NCBI GenBank assembly: GCA_003520555.1 | Contig: DOUO01000002.1 | Location: forward strand, 1 to 5,086 | Reading direction: 5' to 3' | DNA length: 5,086 nt | Source of the DNA: Oscillospiraceae bacterium | Lineage (GTDB): Bacteria > Bacillota > Clostridia > Oscillospirales > Acutalibacteraceae | The notes under the pieces: generated by a model | What the model was told of the DNA's origin: nothing | Databases searched by the model: none | What the model saw: only the letters and a program-made list of their open reading frames with translations | Part shown: in pieces, positions 1 through 4,856 of the stretch | Position numbering within the stretch: position 1 is the stretch's first letter | Layout of the letters: each line of letters opens with the position of its first letter | Translations under genes and position numbers: made by a program

Positions 1-1306
1 CCTTGGGGCCTTCGTAGCGGATAACAATAACGTCGCCCGCGGTGATTTTGCCGCCGTTGATTGCGTCCATTGCGTCCTCCTCGCAGTCAAACACCTTTGC
101 GGGGCCGCTGTGAGTGAGCATTTCGGGAGCGACCGCGGAACGCTTTACAACGCAGCTGTCCGGAGCAAGGTTGCCGCGGAGCACGGCAATTCCGCCTGTT
201 TTGCTGTAGGGATTGTCAACGGGACGGATGACGTCGGGGTCTTTATTGACAACGCCTTCAATGTTTTCGGCAATTGTCTTGCCCGTGCAGGTAATGAGGC
301 TTGTGTTCAACAGTCCGAGCTTGTTGACTTCGTTCATTACGGCGTAAATTCCGCCGGCTTCGTTCAAATCCTCCATGTATGTTCTGCCTGCCGGAGCAAG
401 GTGACAGAGGTTAGGAGTGTGCGAGCTGATTTCGTTTGCTATGTCGAGGTTGAGCTCAATGCCGCATTCGTGAGCGATTGCCGGAAGGTGGAGCATTGAG
501 TTTGTCGAACAGCCGAGCGCCATGTCCATAGTGAGGGCGTTTTTAAACGCGTCCTCGGTCATGATGTCACGCGGCTTGATGTCCTTTTCAAGCAGCTCCA
601 TAATCTTCATGCCGGCACGCTTTGCAAGCTGGATTCTTTCGGAGTAAACAGCCGGAATTGTGCCGTTGCCGCGAAGCGCCATGCCCAGAACCTCGGTAAG
701 ACAGTTCATTGAGTTTGCGGTGTACATGCCGGAGCACGAGCCGCAGCTCGGGCACACCTTGTTTTCATATTCGCTGAGCTCCTCGGCGGTAATCTTGCCG
801 GAATTATAAGAGCCTACGGCCTCAAACATGCTTGAAAGGCTGGTTTTCGCGCCCTTTACCCTGCCGGCGAGCATCGGACCGCCGCTTACGAAAATGCAGG
901 GAATGTTAAGTCTTGCGGCTGCCATAAGCAGACCGGGGACGTTTTTGTCACAGTTGGGAACCATTACAAGCGCGTCAAACGCGTGCGCGATTGCCATGGC
1001 TTCCGTTGAGTCCGCAATGAGGTCGCGGGTTACAAGCGAATACTTCATGCCCTGATGTCCCATCGCAATGCCGTCGCAAACCGCGATTGCAGGGAAAACA
1101 ATGGGATTGCCGCCTGCAAGGGCAACTCCTGTTTTAACGGCGTTTACGATTTTGTCTATATTCATGTGCCCGGGGACAATTTCATTATAGGAGCTTACAA
1201 TACCGATTAAGGGCTTTTCAAGCTCCTCATCGGTCATGCCGAGCGCATGCAGCAGCGAACGCTGCGGCGCGCATTTTGTTCCTTTTTTTACTGCGTCACT
1301 TCTCAC
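1..1306 (-). CDS. ilvD: Dihydroxy-acid dehydratase IlvD, C-terminus missing (window edge)
   Basis: This enzyme dehydrates 2,3-dihydroxy-isovalerate and 2,3-dihydroxy-3-methylvalerate to the 2-keto acids in valine, leucine and isoleucine synthesis. It is cytoplasmic and uses an Fe-S cluster. I translated 435 codons; the family is about 550 residues, so roughly the last 115, including the C-terminal active-site serine region, lie outside. Visible motifs are VPGH (about 44-47), [10 protein letters not shown] (75-84), the family signature [11 protein letters not shown] (119-129), [16 protein letters not shown] (185-200) and [12 protein letters not shown]. Cys77, Cys119 and Cys191 are the expected cluster ligands, and Lys121 is the usual carboxylated, metal-binding lysine. 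Glycine rather than cysteine in VPGH fits the oxygen-sensitive [4Fe-4S] type, as in E. coli. I chose the GTG start at 1306 because it gives VRSDAVKKG, close to the usual clostridial MRSDAVKKG, and has AAAGGA 9 nt upstream. An in-frame ATG at 1315 touches that AAAGGA directly, too close to be used. Confidence 0.96.
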   Translation of the reverse strand, partial: MRSDAVKKGTKCAPQRSLLHALGMTDEELEKPLIGIVSSYNEIVPGHMNIDKIVNAVKTGVALAGGNPIVFPAIAVCDGIAMGHQGMKYSLVTRDLIADSTEAMAIAHAFDALVMVPNCDKNVPGLLMAAARLNIPCIFVSGGPMLAGRVKGAKTSLSSMFEAVGSYNSGKITAEELSEYENKVCPSCGSCSGMYTANSMNCLTEVLGMALRGNGTIPAVYSERIQLAKRAGMKIMELLEKDIKPRDIMTEDAFKNALTMDMALGCSTNSMLHLPAIAHECGIELNLDIANEISSHTPNLCHLAPAGRTYMEDLNEAGGIYAVMNEVNKLGLLNTSLITCTGKTIAENIEGVVNKDPDVIRPVDNPYSKTGGIAVLRGNLAPDSCVVKRSAVAPEMLTHSGPAKVFDCEEDAMDAINGGKITAGDVIVIRYEGPK

Positions 1307-1315
1307 GGGAATCAT

Positions 1316-1321
1316 TCCTTT
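1316..1321 (-). promoter_or_regulatory. Ribosome binding site of ilvD (decides the start)
   Basis: AAAGGA on the minus strand lies 9 nt before the GTG at 1306 and 0 nt before the alternative in-frame ATG at 1315. The spacing favours the GTG start. Confidence 0.7.
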
Positions 1322-1338
1322 CGATTTTTATTATTTTA

Positions 1339-1367
1339 ATATTATCACCTTTTGCCGCGTTTTTCAA
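1339..1367 (-). promoter_or_regulatory. Probable sigma-A promoter of ilvD
   Basis: On the minus strand there is TTGAAA (1367-1362, -35 box) followed by GATAATAT. Two readings of the -10 are possible: GATAAT at 1346-1341 (5/6 match, 15-nt spacer) or TAATAT at 1344-1339 (4/6 match, 17-nt spacer). Transcription would start near 1330-1335, leaving a leader of only about 25-30 nt. That is too short for a T-box or a leader-peptide attenuator, which often control branched-chain amino acid operons. The promoter begins directly after the terminator of the upstream LCP gene. Confidence 0.6.
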
Positions 1368-1377
1368 TAGTATAACG

Positions 1378-1413
1378 AAAAGTCAGCCGAAATTTGTAAA
1401 TGGGCTGACTTTT
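1378..1413 (-). terminator. Intrinsic terminator after the LCP gene (symmetric)
   Basis: A perfect 11-bp inverted repeat, AAAAGTCAGCC (1378-1388) and GGCTGACTTTT (1403-1413), with a 14-nt loop. On the minus strand it ends in a short T run (CTTTTCGTT) about 12 nt past the LCP stop codon. Because the flanking A and T runs are symmetric, it could also act on the plus strand, although no plus-strand gene is seen. It separates the LCP gene from the ilvD promoter. Confidence 0.75.
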
Positions 1414-1424
1414 GCTTTGAAATA

Positions 1425-2642
1425 TTATTTGCTTACCTTTTCATAGAAGGTGTTGAGGAAGATTTTGTAGAATTCTTCTTCCTTGACATAGTTTTCGGCG
1501 TGATTTTCGTTTTGCTTAACCGTAACGGGAACGCTTTGCATTTTTATCTTCATGTTTTTATTAACAATGAATTCGGTTGCAAGGTACGCGATTCTGTTCG
1601 GGTTAAGGTTTGTGTATGAATACGGCGCGGAAGCGTTGTAAACGCTCATTGGCACGCCGACGTTGTTCTTGGTGAGGCTTACAAATTTATTGATAAAGGA
1701 ACTGAGGTACGCCTTTTGGCGTTGATTACGCTTAAGGTTTGCGGACGCTTCGTACATGCTGCGCGTGCGCACGAACATCAGCGCCTCTTCGCCTTCAAGG
1801 TGGTAGGTTTCTCCCTTTTCAAAAATGCTTATGGTTTCGGGCGATTTAACGTCAACTCCGCCGATACTGTCGTTGACATCCGGCACGCCCTCCATTCTGA
1901 GCGCGAAGTACGAATTGATGGGTATGTTATAAAACAGCGTGCGAACCGCGGAAATTGAATTTATGCAGCTTGTGTCCTCGCCGTCGCCGAAGGCGTAGGC
2001 TACCGCAATCTGCATTTTTTCCGTGCCGGAATATCCGCCCGAGGGTGAATAAACCTTTACGTCCGTCATGATGTCGCGCGGAATGTTGATAATATTGACA
2101 GTGGAATTGCCGCTGTCAATCGCAACCAGCGCAAGCAAGTCGGACTGTCCGTTTCCGCCTATTCCGTCGGTTTCATAACCGTTGTTTTCATCGACGCCCA
2201 AAAAAAGCATGTTTATCATGTCTTCCTTGAACCTGTACTTTTCTTTATTGTAATAAATAAAACGTCCGTTGTCGGCGGATTCAACCTCTTCGACCTTTTC
2301 CGGCATCTTGATATCGAAATTATCCGAGGTCATTTCGTTTTTTCCGGTGTTGTAAAGCACAGCAATTGTTGAAACGACGGCAACGGCAACTGCCAAAAGC
2401 ACAATGCCGGTGATTATAAGAGCGCGCTTTACCGCTTTTTTTCTCTTGCGCTTCTTACGGGATTTTGAGCTGTGATGGTGATGACGGTGGTGGTGTCCCG
2501 ATGATGTAATAAACTGAGCTTGCCCGGAAGTATTATTGCTGTCCGGTGCCTGAGCCGGTTCGTTACCGACGGTATTATCAGCTTCGGGTGTATCTGAGCC
2601 TTCTAAAAACTCAGGTTTAATATTCTTTTCGGAATCTGACAA
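1425..2642 (-). CDS. LytR-CpsA-Psr (LCP) family cell-envelope glycopolymer transferase
   Basis: LCP proteins move glycopolymers from a polyprenyl-phosphate carrier to peptidoglycan, or in some bacteria to surface proteins, outside the membrane. With the TTG at 2642 as start the protein has 405 residues. A low-complexity acidic cytoplasmic tail (1-45) is followed by a histidine run HHHRHHHH (50-57), a highly basic stretch (60-73) and one membrane segment (about 74-97). The LCP domain runs from about 143 to 320: NMLFLGVD (144-151), GQSDLLAL (165-172), INIPRD (185-190), SIGGVDV (259-265), VRTR (291-294) and KRNQRQ (304-309). An extension of about 85 residues follows. The arginine of the classical RSD motif is glutamine here; I recall GQ(S/A)D as typical of a clostridial subgroup. 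An earlier in-frame TTG at 2663 lies in the T tract of the preceding terminator and has no ribosome binding site, whereas AAAGGGGGAG precedes 2642 by 5 nt. LCP membership is secure; the polymer and acceptor are unknown. Confidence 0.92.
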   Translation of the reverse strand: MSDSEKNIKPEFLEGSDTPEADNTVGNEPAQAPDSNNTSGQAQFITSSGHHHRHHHHSSKSRKKRKRKKAVKRALIITGIVLLAVAVAVVSTIAVLYNTGKNEMTSDNFDIKMPEKVEEVESADNGRFIYYNKEKYRFKEDMINMLFLGVDENNGYETDGIGGNGQSDLLALVAIDSGNSTVNIINIPRDIMTDVKVYSPSGGYSGTEKMQIAVAYAFGDGEDTSCINSISAVRTLFYNIPINSYFALRMEGVPDVNDSIGGVDVKSPETISIFEKGETYHLEGEEALMFVRTRSMYEASANLKRNQRQKAYLSSFINKFVSLTKNNVGVPMSVYNASAPYSYTNLNPNRIAYLATEFIVNKNMKIKMQSVPVTVKQNENHAENYVKEEEFYKIFLNTFYEKVSK

Positions 2643-2647
2643 TACAT

Positions 2648-2657
2648 CTCCCCCTTT
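2648..2657 (-). promoter_or_regulatory. Ribosome binding site of the LCP gene (decides the TTG start)
   Basis: AAAGGGGGAG on the minus strand ends 5 nt before the TTG at 2642. It lies inside the longer reading frame that would begin at 2663, so it argues for the shorter protein. The whole segment is also the right arm of a possible 10-bp hairpin (2648-2673), in which the site would be buried. Confidence 0.75.
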
Positions 2658-2673
2658 ACGCAAAAAAGGGGAG
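2648..2673 (-). promoter_or_regulatory. Alternative hairpin that would sequester the LCP ribosome binding site
   Basis: On the minus strand CTCCCCTTTT (2673-2664) can pair with AAAGGGGGAG (2657-2648) around the 6-nt loop TTGCGT. This gives ten continuous pairs, one of them G-U. The left arm is also part of the right arm and T tract of the terminator at 2662-2688, so the two hairpins exclude each other. The pairing is seen in the sequence; any regulatory use is inference. The terminator stem is richer in G-C pairs and should usually win, leaving the ribosome binding site free on read-through RNA. Confidence 0.45.
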
Positions 2674-2688
2674 CGGAAGCCGCCCCCC
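2662..2688 (-). terminator. Strong intrinsic terminator between the SPQTG protein gene and the LCP gene
   Basis: On the minus strand the 9-bp stem GGGGGGCGG / CCGCTCCCC (one G-U pair) closes a 3-nt CTT loop and is followed by six T. It lies 20 nt after the stop codon of the 180-aa surface protein gene and ends 19 nt before the LCP start codon. No convincing promoter fits in between, so LCP transcripts must pass this site. Confidence 0.88.
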
Positions 2689-2708
2689 TGATTGATTTTG
2701 CCTAAAAA

Positions 2709-3251
2709 TTATTTCTTAGATGTTTTCTTTGCAACTACAGCAGCAGAAACAATTGCAAGAGCTACAACAGAAATTGCAACGAAAGCAACAACGTCGTTTG
2801 AACCGGTCTGAGGTGACTTTGAACCCTTATCAACATAAGAGCTGCTGTCTGAGGGAGAACCCTTCTTGCCGTCAGTGCCTTCCGAACCGCCCTTTGTTGC
2901 AGGCTCAACGCCCTTCTTAACAAACTTGGGAGTTACTTTGATGTCGTCGCCGATATTGAAAGTAAGGTCGGGATCGTTGGGATTGCCGCCGCGCGGAGTA
3001 GCGCCCTGGATATCCCAGCCTGCGAACTCATAACCTTCGTCGGGAACCGCGTGGATTGTTACGGTCTGCATACCGTCTTCTCTTACCTCTGTGTCATAGG
3101 TGTATGTAGCCGTACCGCCCTCGGTAGGAATAACCGTAATGTTGTAGTTAGCCTTGGTGGGCTTCGGGCTGTCTACCACCTCTGCAAAAGCAGGAATGAT
3201 TGACAGTGAAACAATTAAAACTGCTGCAAGGATTGCTATTACCTTCTTCAT
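2709..3251 (-). CDS. Small cell-wall-anchored surface protein: signal peptide, InlB B-repeat-like module, SPQTG sorting signal
   Basis: This 180-residue exported protein has a signal peptide (1-23, cleavage probably after AFA). Residues about 36-111 form a single module resembling the bacterial InlB B-repeat family: GGTATYTYD, then TVTIHAVPDEGYEFAGWDI (63-81), and a final strand ITVTPKF-like (KVTPKFVKK). A Gly/Ser/Lys-rich linker (114-145) leads to SPQTG (146-150), a hydrophobic segment (about 154-173) and the tail KKTSKK, which is a complete sorting signal. The class B sortase of Clostridioides difficile is known to use (S/P)PxTG motifs, so the class B sortase encoded just upstream is the obvious partner. 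The gene has its own strong promoter, a GGAGG site 7 nt before the ATG and a strong terminator, and its codons look suited to high expression. The ligand or function of the displayed module cannot be read from the sequence; one short module suggests a spacer or a small adhesin-like protein. Confidence 0.88.
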   Translation of the reverse strand: MKKVIAILAAVLIVSLSIIPAFAEVVDSPKPTKANYNITVIPTEGGTATYTYDTEVREDGMQTVTIHAVPDEGYEFAGWDIQGATPRGGNPNDPDLTFNIGDDIKVTPKFVKKGVEPATKGGSEGTDGKKGSPSDSSSYVDKGSKSPQTGSNDVVAFVAISVVALAIVSAAVVAKKTSKK

Positions 3252-3258
3252 GATAATA

Positions 3259-3263
3259 CCTCC
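3259..3263 (-). promoter_or_regulatory. Strong ribosome binding site of the SPQTG protein gene
   Basis: GGAGG on the minus strand lies 7 nt before the ATG at 3251. It is a near-ideal Shine-Dalgarno sequence and fits a highly produced protein. Confidence 0.85.
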
Positions 3264-3299
3264 ATAATGATTTTTGGTTTATAAAATAACCCTGAGATT

Positions 3300-3328
3300 A
3301 TTTTATCACAGTATAGTGCTTTTGTAAA
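3300..3328 (-). promoter_or_regulatory. Strong extended -10 promoter of the SPQTG protein gene
   Basis: On the minus strand TTTACA (3328-3323, 5/6 match) and TAAAAT (3305-3300, 5/6 match) are separated by exactly 17 nt, with TG one base before the -10 (TGATAAAAT). Transcription would start near 3293, giving a leader of about 42 nt. The rest of the 3252-3409 spacer is AT-rich and holds no gene that I can support. Confidence 0.78.
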
Positions 3329-3335
3329 GCAAAAG
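3319..3335. repeat. Small inverted repeat overlapping the -35 box (possible operator)
   Basis: CTTTTG (3319-3324), a 5-nt spacer and CAAAAG (3330-3335) form a perfect 6-bp dyad covering the -35 hexamer of the promoter at 3300-3328. It is not followed by a T tract in the minus direction, so it is not a terminator. It could be a repressor site, but a dyad this short and AT-rich may be chance. Confidence 0.3.
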
Positions 3336-3373
3336 TTTTCGTAATATTTAACAAACAATAATTGCTTTTCGAC

Positions 3374-3390
3374 AAATTAAATGTTAATTT
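3374..3390. repeat. AT-only inverted repeat downstream of the sortase gene
   Basis: AAATTAA and TTAATTT flank a 3-nt centre, a perfect 7-bp dyad about 20 nt past the sortase stop. It has no G-C pairs and no adjacent T tract, so it is a poor terminator. I see no good terminator for the sortase gene, and transcription may continue into the next gene. Confidence 0.3.
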
Positions 3391-3409
3391 TACTCAAAAT
3401 AGATAAAAA

Positions 3410-4213
3410 CTATTTTAATTTAGTCTGCTTTTTCAGCTTTCCGACCGCCAAAAACCTTCCTTCGCCGTAATTCACGCAGGTACTGAGCACCACAATTTTA
3501 TCATTTGTTGTCAGCTTTTCGCCCTTGCGCACCATTGACGTCACGGAACGCGGCTTCATTATTTCGTCAATAAACGACTGATAATCACTGTCGTCGCTGA
3601 AATTGTAGGAATTCATGATGTGGCGGTCGTCGTATTCAAACACCGACACGATTGTATAATCAAGCCTGTTGTCGGGAGTGTAGATTGTGAAGGTTTCGGT
3701 TGAGTTGAAGAAATCCTGATCGGCAAGCTTGTAAATGTCGGCAAACATCGAGCCGTCAAGCATGTTGTGACCGTACAAAACAGTTACCCTGTCCTGAAAA
3801 TTACGACTGTTGCAAAGCTGAGAATAAATCGAGCCGGCAAACGCGTAGTTTCCGTCAAGGTCGTGGTCAAGGTAAAAAATGTCGTTTTTGGGGCTTTGCA
3901 CCACGGGATAGTTAATGTTTGTGTCATTCATTTTTATCCACGCGTAGATGTCGGGATTGCGGTTTTGAAGCGAAGCGAAATCTATGGGATTTTTTTCCGC
4001 CTTTTCCGTGGGCTTTTGGGTTTGCGAAGCCGCGGTTGAAGCCGCGGTTGACTCCGCCTCCGATTCAAAATTCGCGTATGAGCTTGCCGCCTGATTGTAT
4101 TTATCCTTGGAATTCATATTGTTAATATTCTTAAAAAGAATAAAACCGAGAATTCCGATGAGAGCCGCCGACAAGATTAAGATTATTACAATTATAATAC
4201 GTTTTTTATTCAT
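3410..4213 (-). CDS. srtB: Class B sortase
   Basis: Sortases are membrane-bound cysteine transpeptidases. They cleave a sorting motif near the C-terminus of exported proteins and join the new end to a peptidoglycan cross-bridge or another protein. The 267-residue protein has a short basic N-terminus, a membrane anchor (about 6-27) and a low-complexity stalk with a STAASTAAS repeat (55-63). The catalytic domain contains NPDIYAWIKMNDTNINYPVVQ (from about 86), YLDHD, LYGHNMLDGSMFADI with catalytic His149, VVLSTC with Cys246 and GEGRFLAVGKL with Arg253. The NPDIYAWI and GHNM.DGSMF patterns and the long segment between His and Cys are typical of class B. The start at 4213 has AAGG 7 nt upstream; another in-frame ATG at 4219 lies only 1 nt from it and would add two residues. 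The gene follows the 196-aa surface protein gene with 9 nt between stop and start, so translation is probably coupled. The likely substrate is the SPQTG protein encoded next. Confidence 0.95.
   Translation of the reverse strand: MNKKRIIIVIILILSAALIGILGFILFKNINNMNSKDKYNQAASSYANFESEAESTAASTAASQTQKPTEKAEKNPIDFASLQNRNPDIYAWIKMNDTNINYPVVQSPKNDIFYLDHDLDGNYAFAGSIYSQLCNSRNFQDRVTVLYGHNMLDGSMFADIYKLADQDFFNSTETFTIYTPDNRLDYTIVSVFEYDDRHIMNSYNFSDDSDYQSFIDEIMKPRSVTSMVRKGEKLTTNDKIVVLSTCVNYGEGRFLAVGKLKKQTKLK
4026..4051. repeat. 12-bp in-frame tandem repeat in the sortase stalk
   Basis: The unit GAAGCCGCGGTT occurs twice (4026-4037 and 4038-4049) plus two bases. On the minus strand it encodes the STAA repeat between the membrane anchor and the catalytic domain. 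Slippage here would change stalk length by four residues without breaking the frame. Confidence 0.75.
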
Positions 4214-4220
4214 AGCCATG

Positions 4221-4225
4221 CCTTA
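4221..4225 (-). promoter_or_regulatory. Sortase ribosome binding site overlapping the upstream stop codon
   Basis: On the minus strand TAAGG contains both the TAA stop of the 196-aa protein (4225-4223) and the AAGG Shine-Dalgarno core (4224-4221), 7 nt before the ATG at 4213. Ribosomes finishing the first gene would end on the start region of the second, which indicates translational coupling. Confidence 0.65.
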
Positions 4226-4813
4226 CTTTTTTCTCTTGGTGTAGATAAAATACGCAACTCCGGCGGCGGCGATAATTCCGATTACCACGCCGAAGATGAT
4301 GAACGTGCCGTTGCCCTCGTTTGTGGGGATTGCTCCGTTGGCGTTGTTTGAGTTATCGTAGCTTTTGCCCGAGTCGGCTGTGGAGTCGGCTGTGGAGTCG
4401 GGGGTTGAAGCGCCGCCCTTTACCGCGACAAGAGAATGCATTACCGAAATTTCGCCGGGCTTGATATTTGCCGACGCGGGTTCTCCGTTGACGGTCACCT
4501 TGAAATCCGAATCCGAAATGCCGTATTCCTCGTTGATTTTGATATTTACCGTTACTCCGTACTCCGTGCCCTCGGCAAAGACGCCCTCAAAGGGCGTGAG
4601 CACGTCGCCGGACTCGGTCCATTGCGCGGAAACAACCTGCGCGCCCTCCGTTGAGCAGGTAACCTTCGGGGCGGCCGCGCCCTTTTCCCCGGCTGTCGGC
4701 GCGGTTACGCCGAGCTCAATTGAGCCGACCGATTTTTCGGCGGCTGCGGCAGGCGTTACGGCTGACAGCGCCAGCAATACCGCTGCCGCGACGCCTGATA
4801 ACTTTCTTTTCAT
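4223..4813 (-). CDS. Secreted, C-terminally anchored surface protein with an Ig-like region; unrecognised family
   Basis: I cannot name this 196-residue protein. It has a clear signal peptide (1-25, Ala-rich cleavage region before EKS). An extracellular domain of about 105 residues (28-133) includes a VTAPTAGEKG-type start, one tryptophan (W65), FAEGTEYGVTVNIKINEEYGIS (79-100) and FKVTVNGEPA (104-113). This pattern of P..G, W, F..GT.Y..TV and TVNG resembles small beta-sandwich modules repeated in clostridial surface proteins. A DSTA-repeat linker and an Asn-rich spacer follow, then a membrane segment (171-191) and the tail TKRKK. The layout is that of a sortase substrate, but no LPxTG, NPxTN or SPxTG motif is present; the nearest candidate is IPTNEG (162-167). 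It may be an unusual substrate or simply a membrane-anchored partner of the sortase, whose gene follows with translational coupling. GAAGG lies 8 nt before the ATG. Confidence 0.8.
   Translation of the reverse strand: MKRKLSGVAAAVLLALSAVTPAAAAEKSVGSIELGVTAPTAGEKGAAAPKVTCSTEGAQVVSAQWTESGDVLTPFEGVFAEGTEYGVTVNIKINEEYGISDSDFKVTVNGEPASANIKPGEISVMHSLVAVKGGASTPDSTADSTADSGKSYDNSNNANGAIPTNEGNGTFIIFGVVIGIIAAAGVAYFIYTKRKK
4371..4401. repeat. 12-bp in-frame tandem repeat in the linker of the 196-aa surface protein
   Basis: The unit GAGTCGGCTGTG occurs 2.6 times. On the minus strand it encodes DSTADSTADS, a flexible linker between the extracellular domain and the membrane anchor. Copy-number change by slippage would keep the frame. 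Confidence 0.8.
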
Positions 4814-4821
4814 AATATATA

Positions 4822-4826
4822 CCTTC
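4822..4826 (-). promoter_or_regulatory. Ribosome binding site of the 196-aa surface protein gene
   Basis: GAAGG on the minus strand lies 8 nt before the ATG at 4813. The 43-nt gap to the upstream gene contains no clear promoter or G-C-rich terminator, which supports co-transcription with the BIG2-domain gene. Confidence 0.65.
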
Positions 4827-4856
4827 TTTCATAATGTAATCCATAAAAAAGCATTT

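Noticed and set aside
110..499. Plus-strand open frame of 129 codons
   Set aside because: It lies antisense inside ilvD, whose minus-strand translation carries clear family motifs throughout. It has no ribosome binding site or recognisable domain.
828..1055. Plus-strand open frame of 75 codons
   Set aside because: It is an antisense shadow of the most conserved part of ilvD (CDKNVPG region).
1316..1424. Possible T-box or riboswitch leader for ilvD
   Set aside because: The predicted transcript leader is only about 25-30 nt, and the only stable hairpin lies upstream of the promoter and ends the LCP transcript.
2700..2745. Possible LCP promoter inside the end of the SPQTG protein gene (TTGCAA, 17 nt, TAATTT)
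   Set aside because: The -10 matches only 3 of 6 consensus bases, and the transcript would still have to cross the terminator at 2662-2688.
2720..2920. Plus-strand open frame with a striking Gln-rich start (LQLQQQKQLQELQQKLQ)
   Set aside because: The Gln-rich pattern is the reverse complement of Ala/Val codons (GCTGCTGTAGTTGC and similar) in the membrane segment of the SPQTG protein. It is a codon artefact.
3398..3420. Hairpin AAAATAG / CTATTTT spanning the sortase stop codon as a terminator
   Set aside because: The stem is almost all A-T, overlaps the coding end and is not followed by a T tract on the minus strand.
3767..4125. Two overlapping plus-strand open frames opposite the sortase
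   Set aside because: Both are antisense to the sortase catalytic core and stalk, with low-complexity translations and no start signals.
4808..4834. Repeated ATTATGAAA before the 196-aa protein gene as an alternative start
   Set aside because: The upstream ATG is 19 nt away, so it is out of frame with the real start, and it does not lead to a signal peptide.
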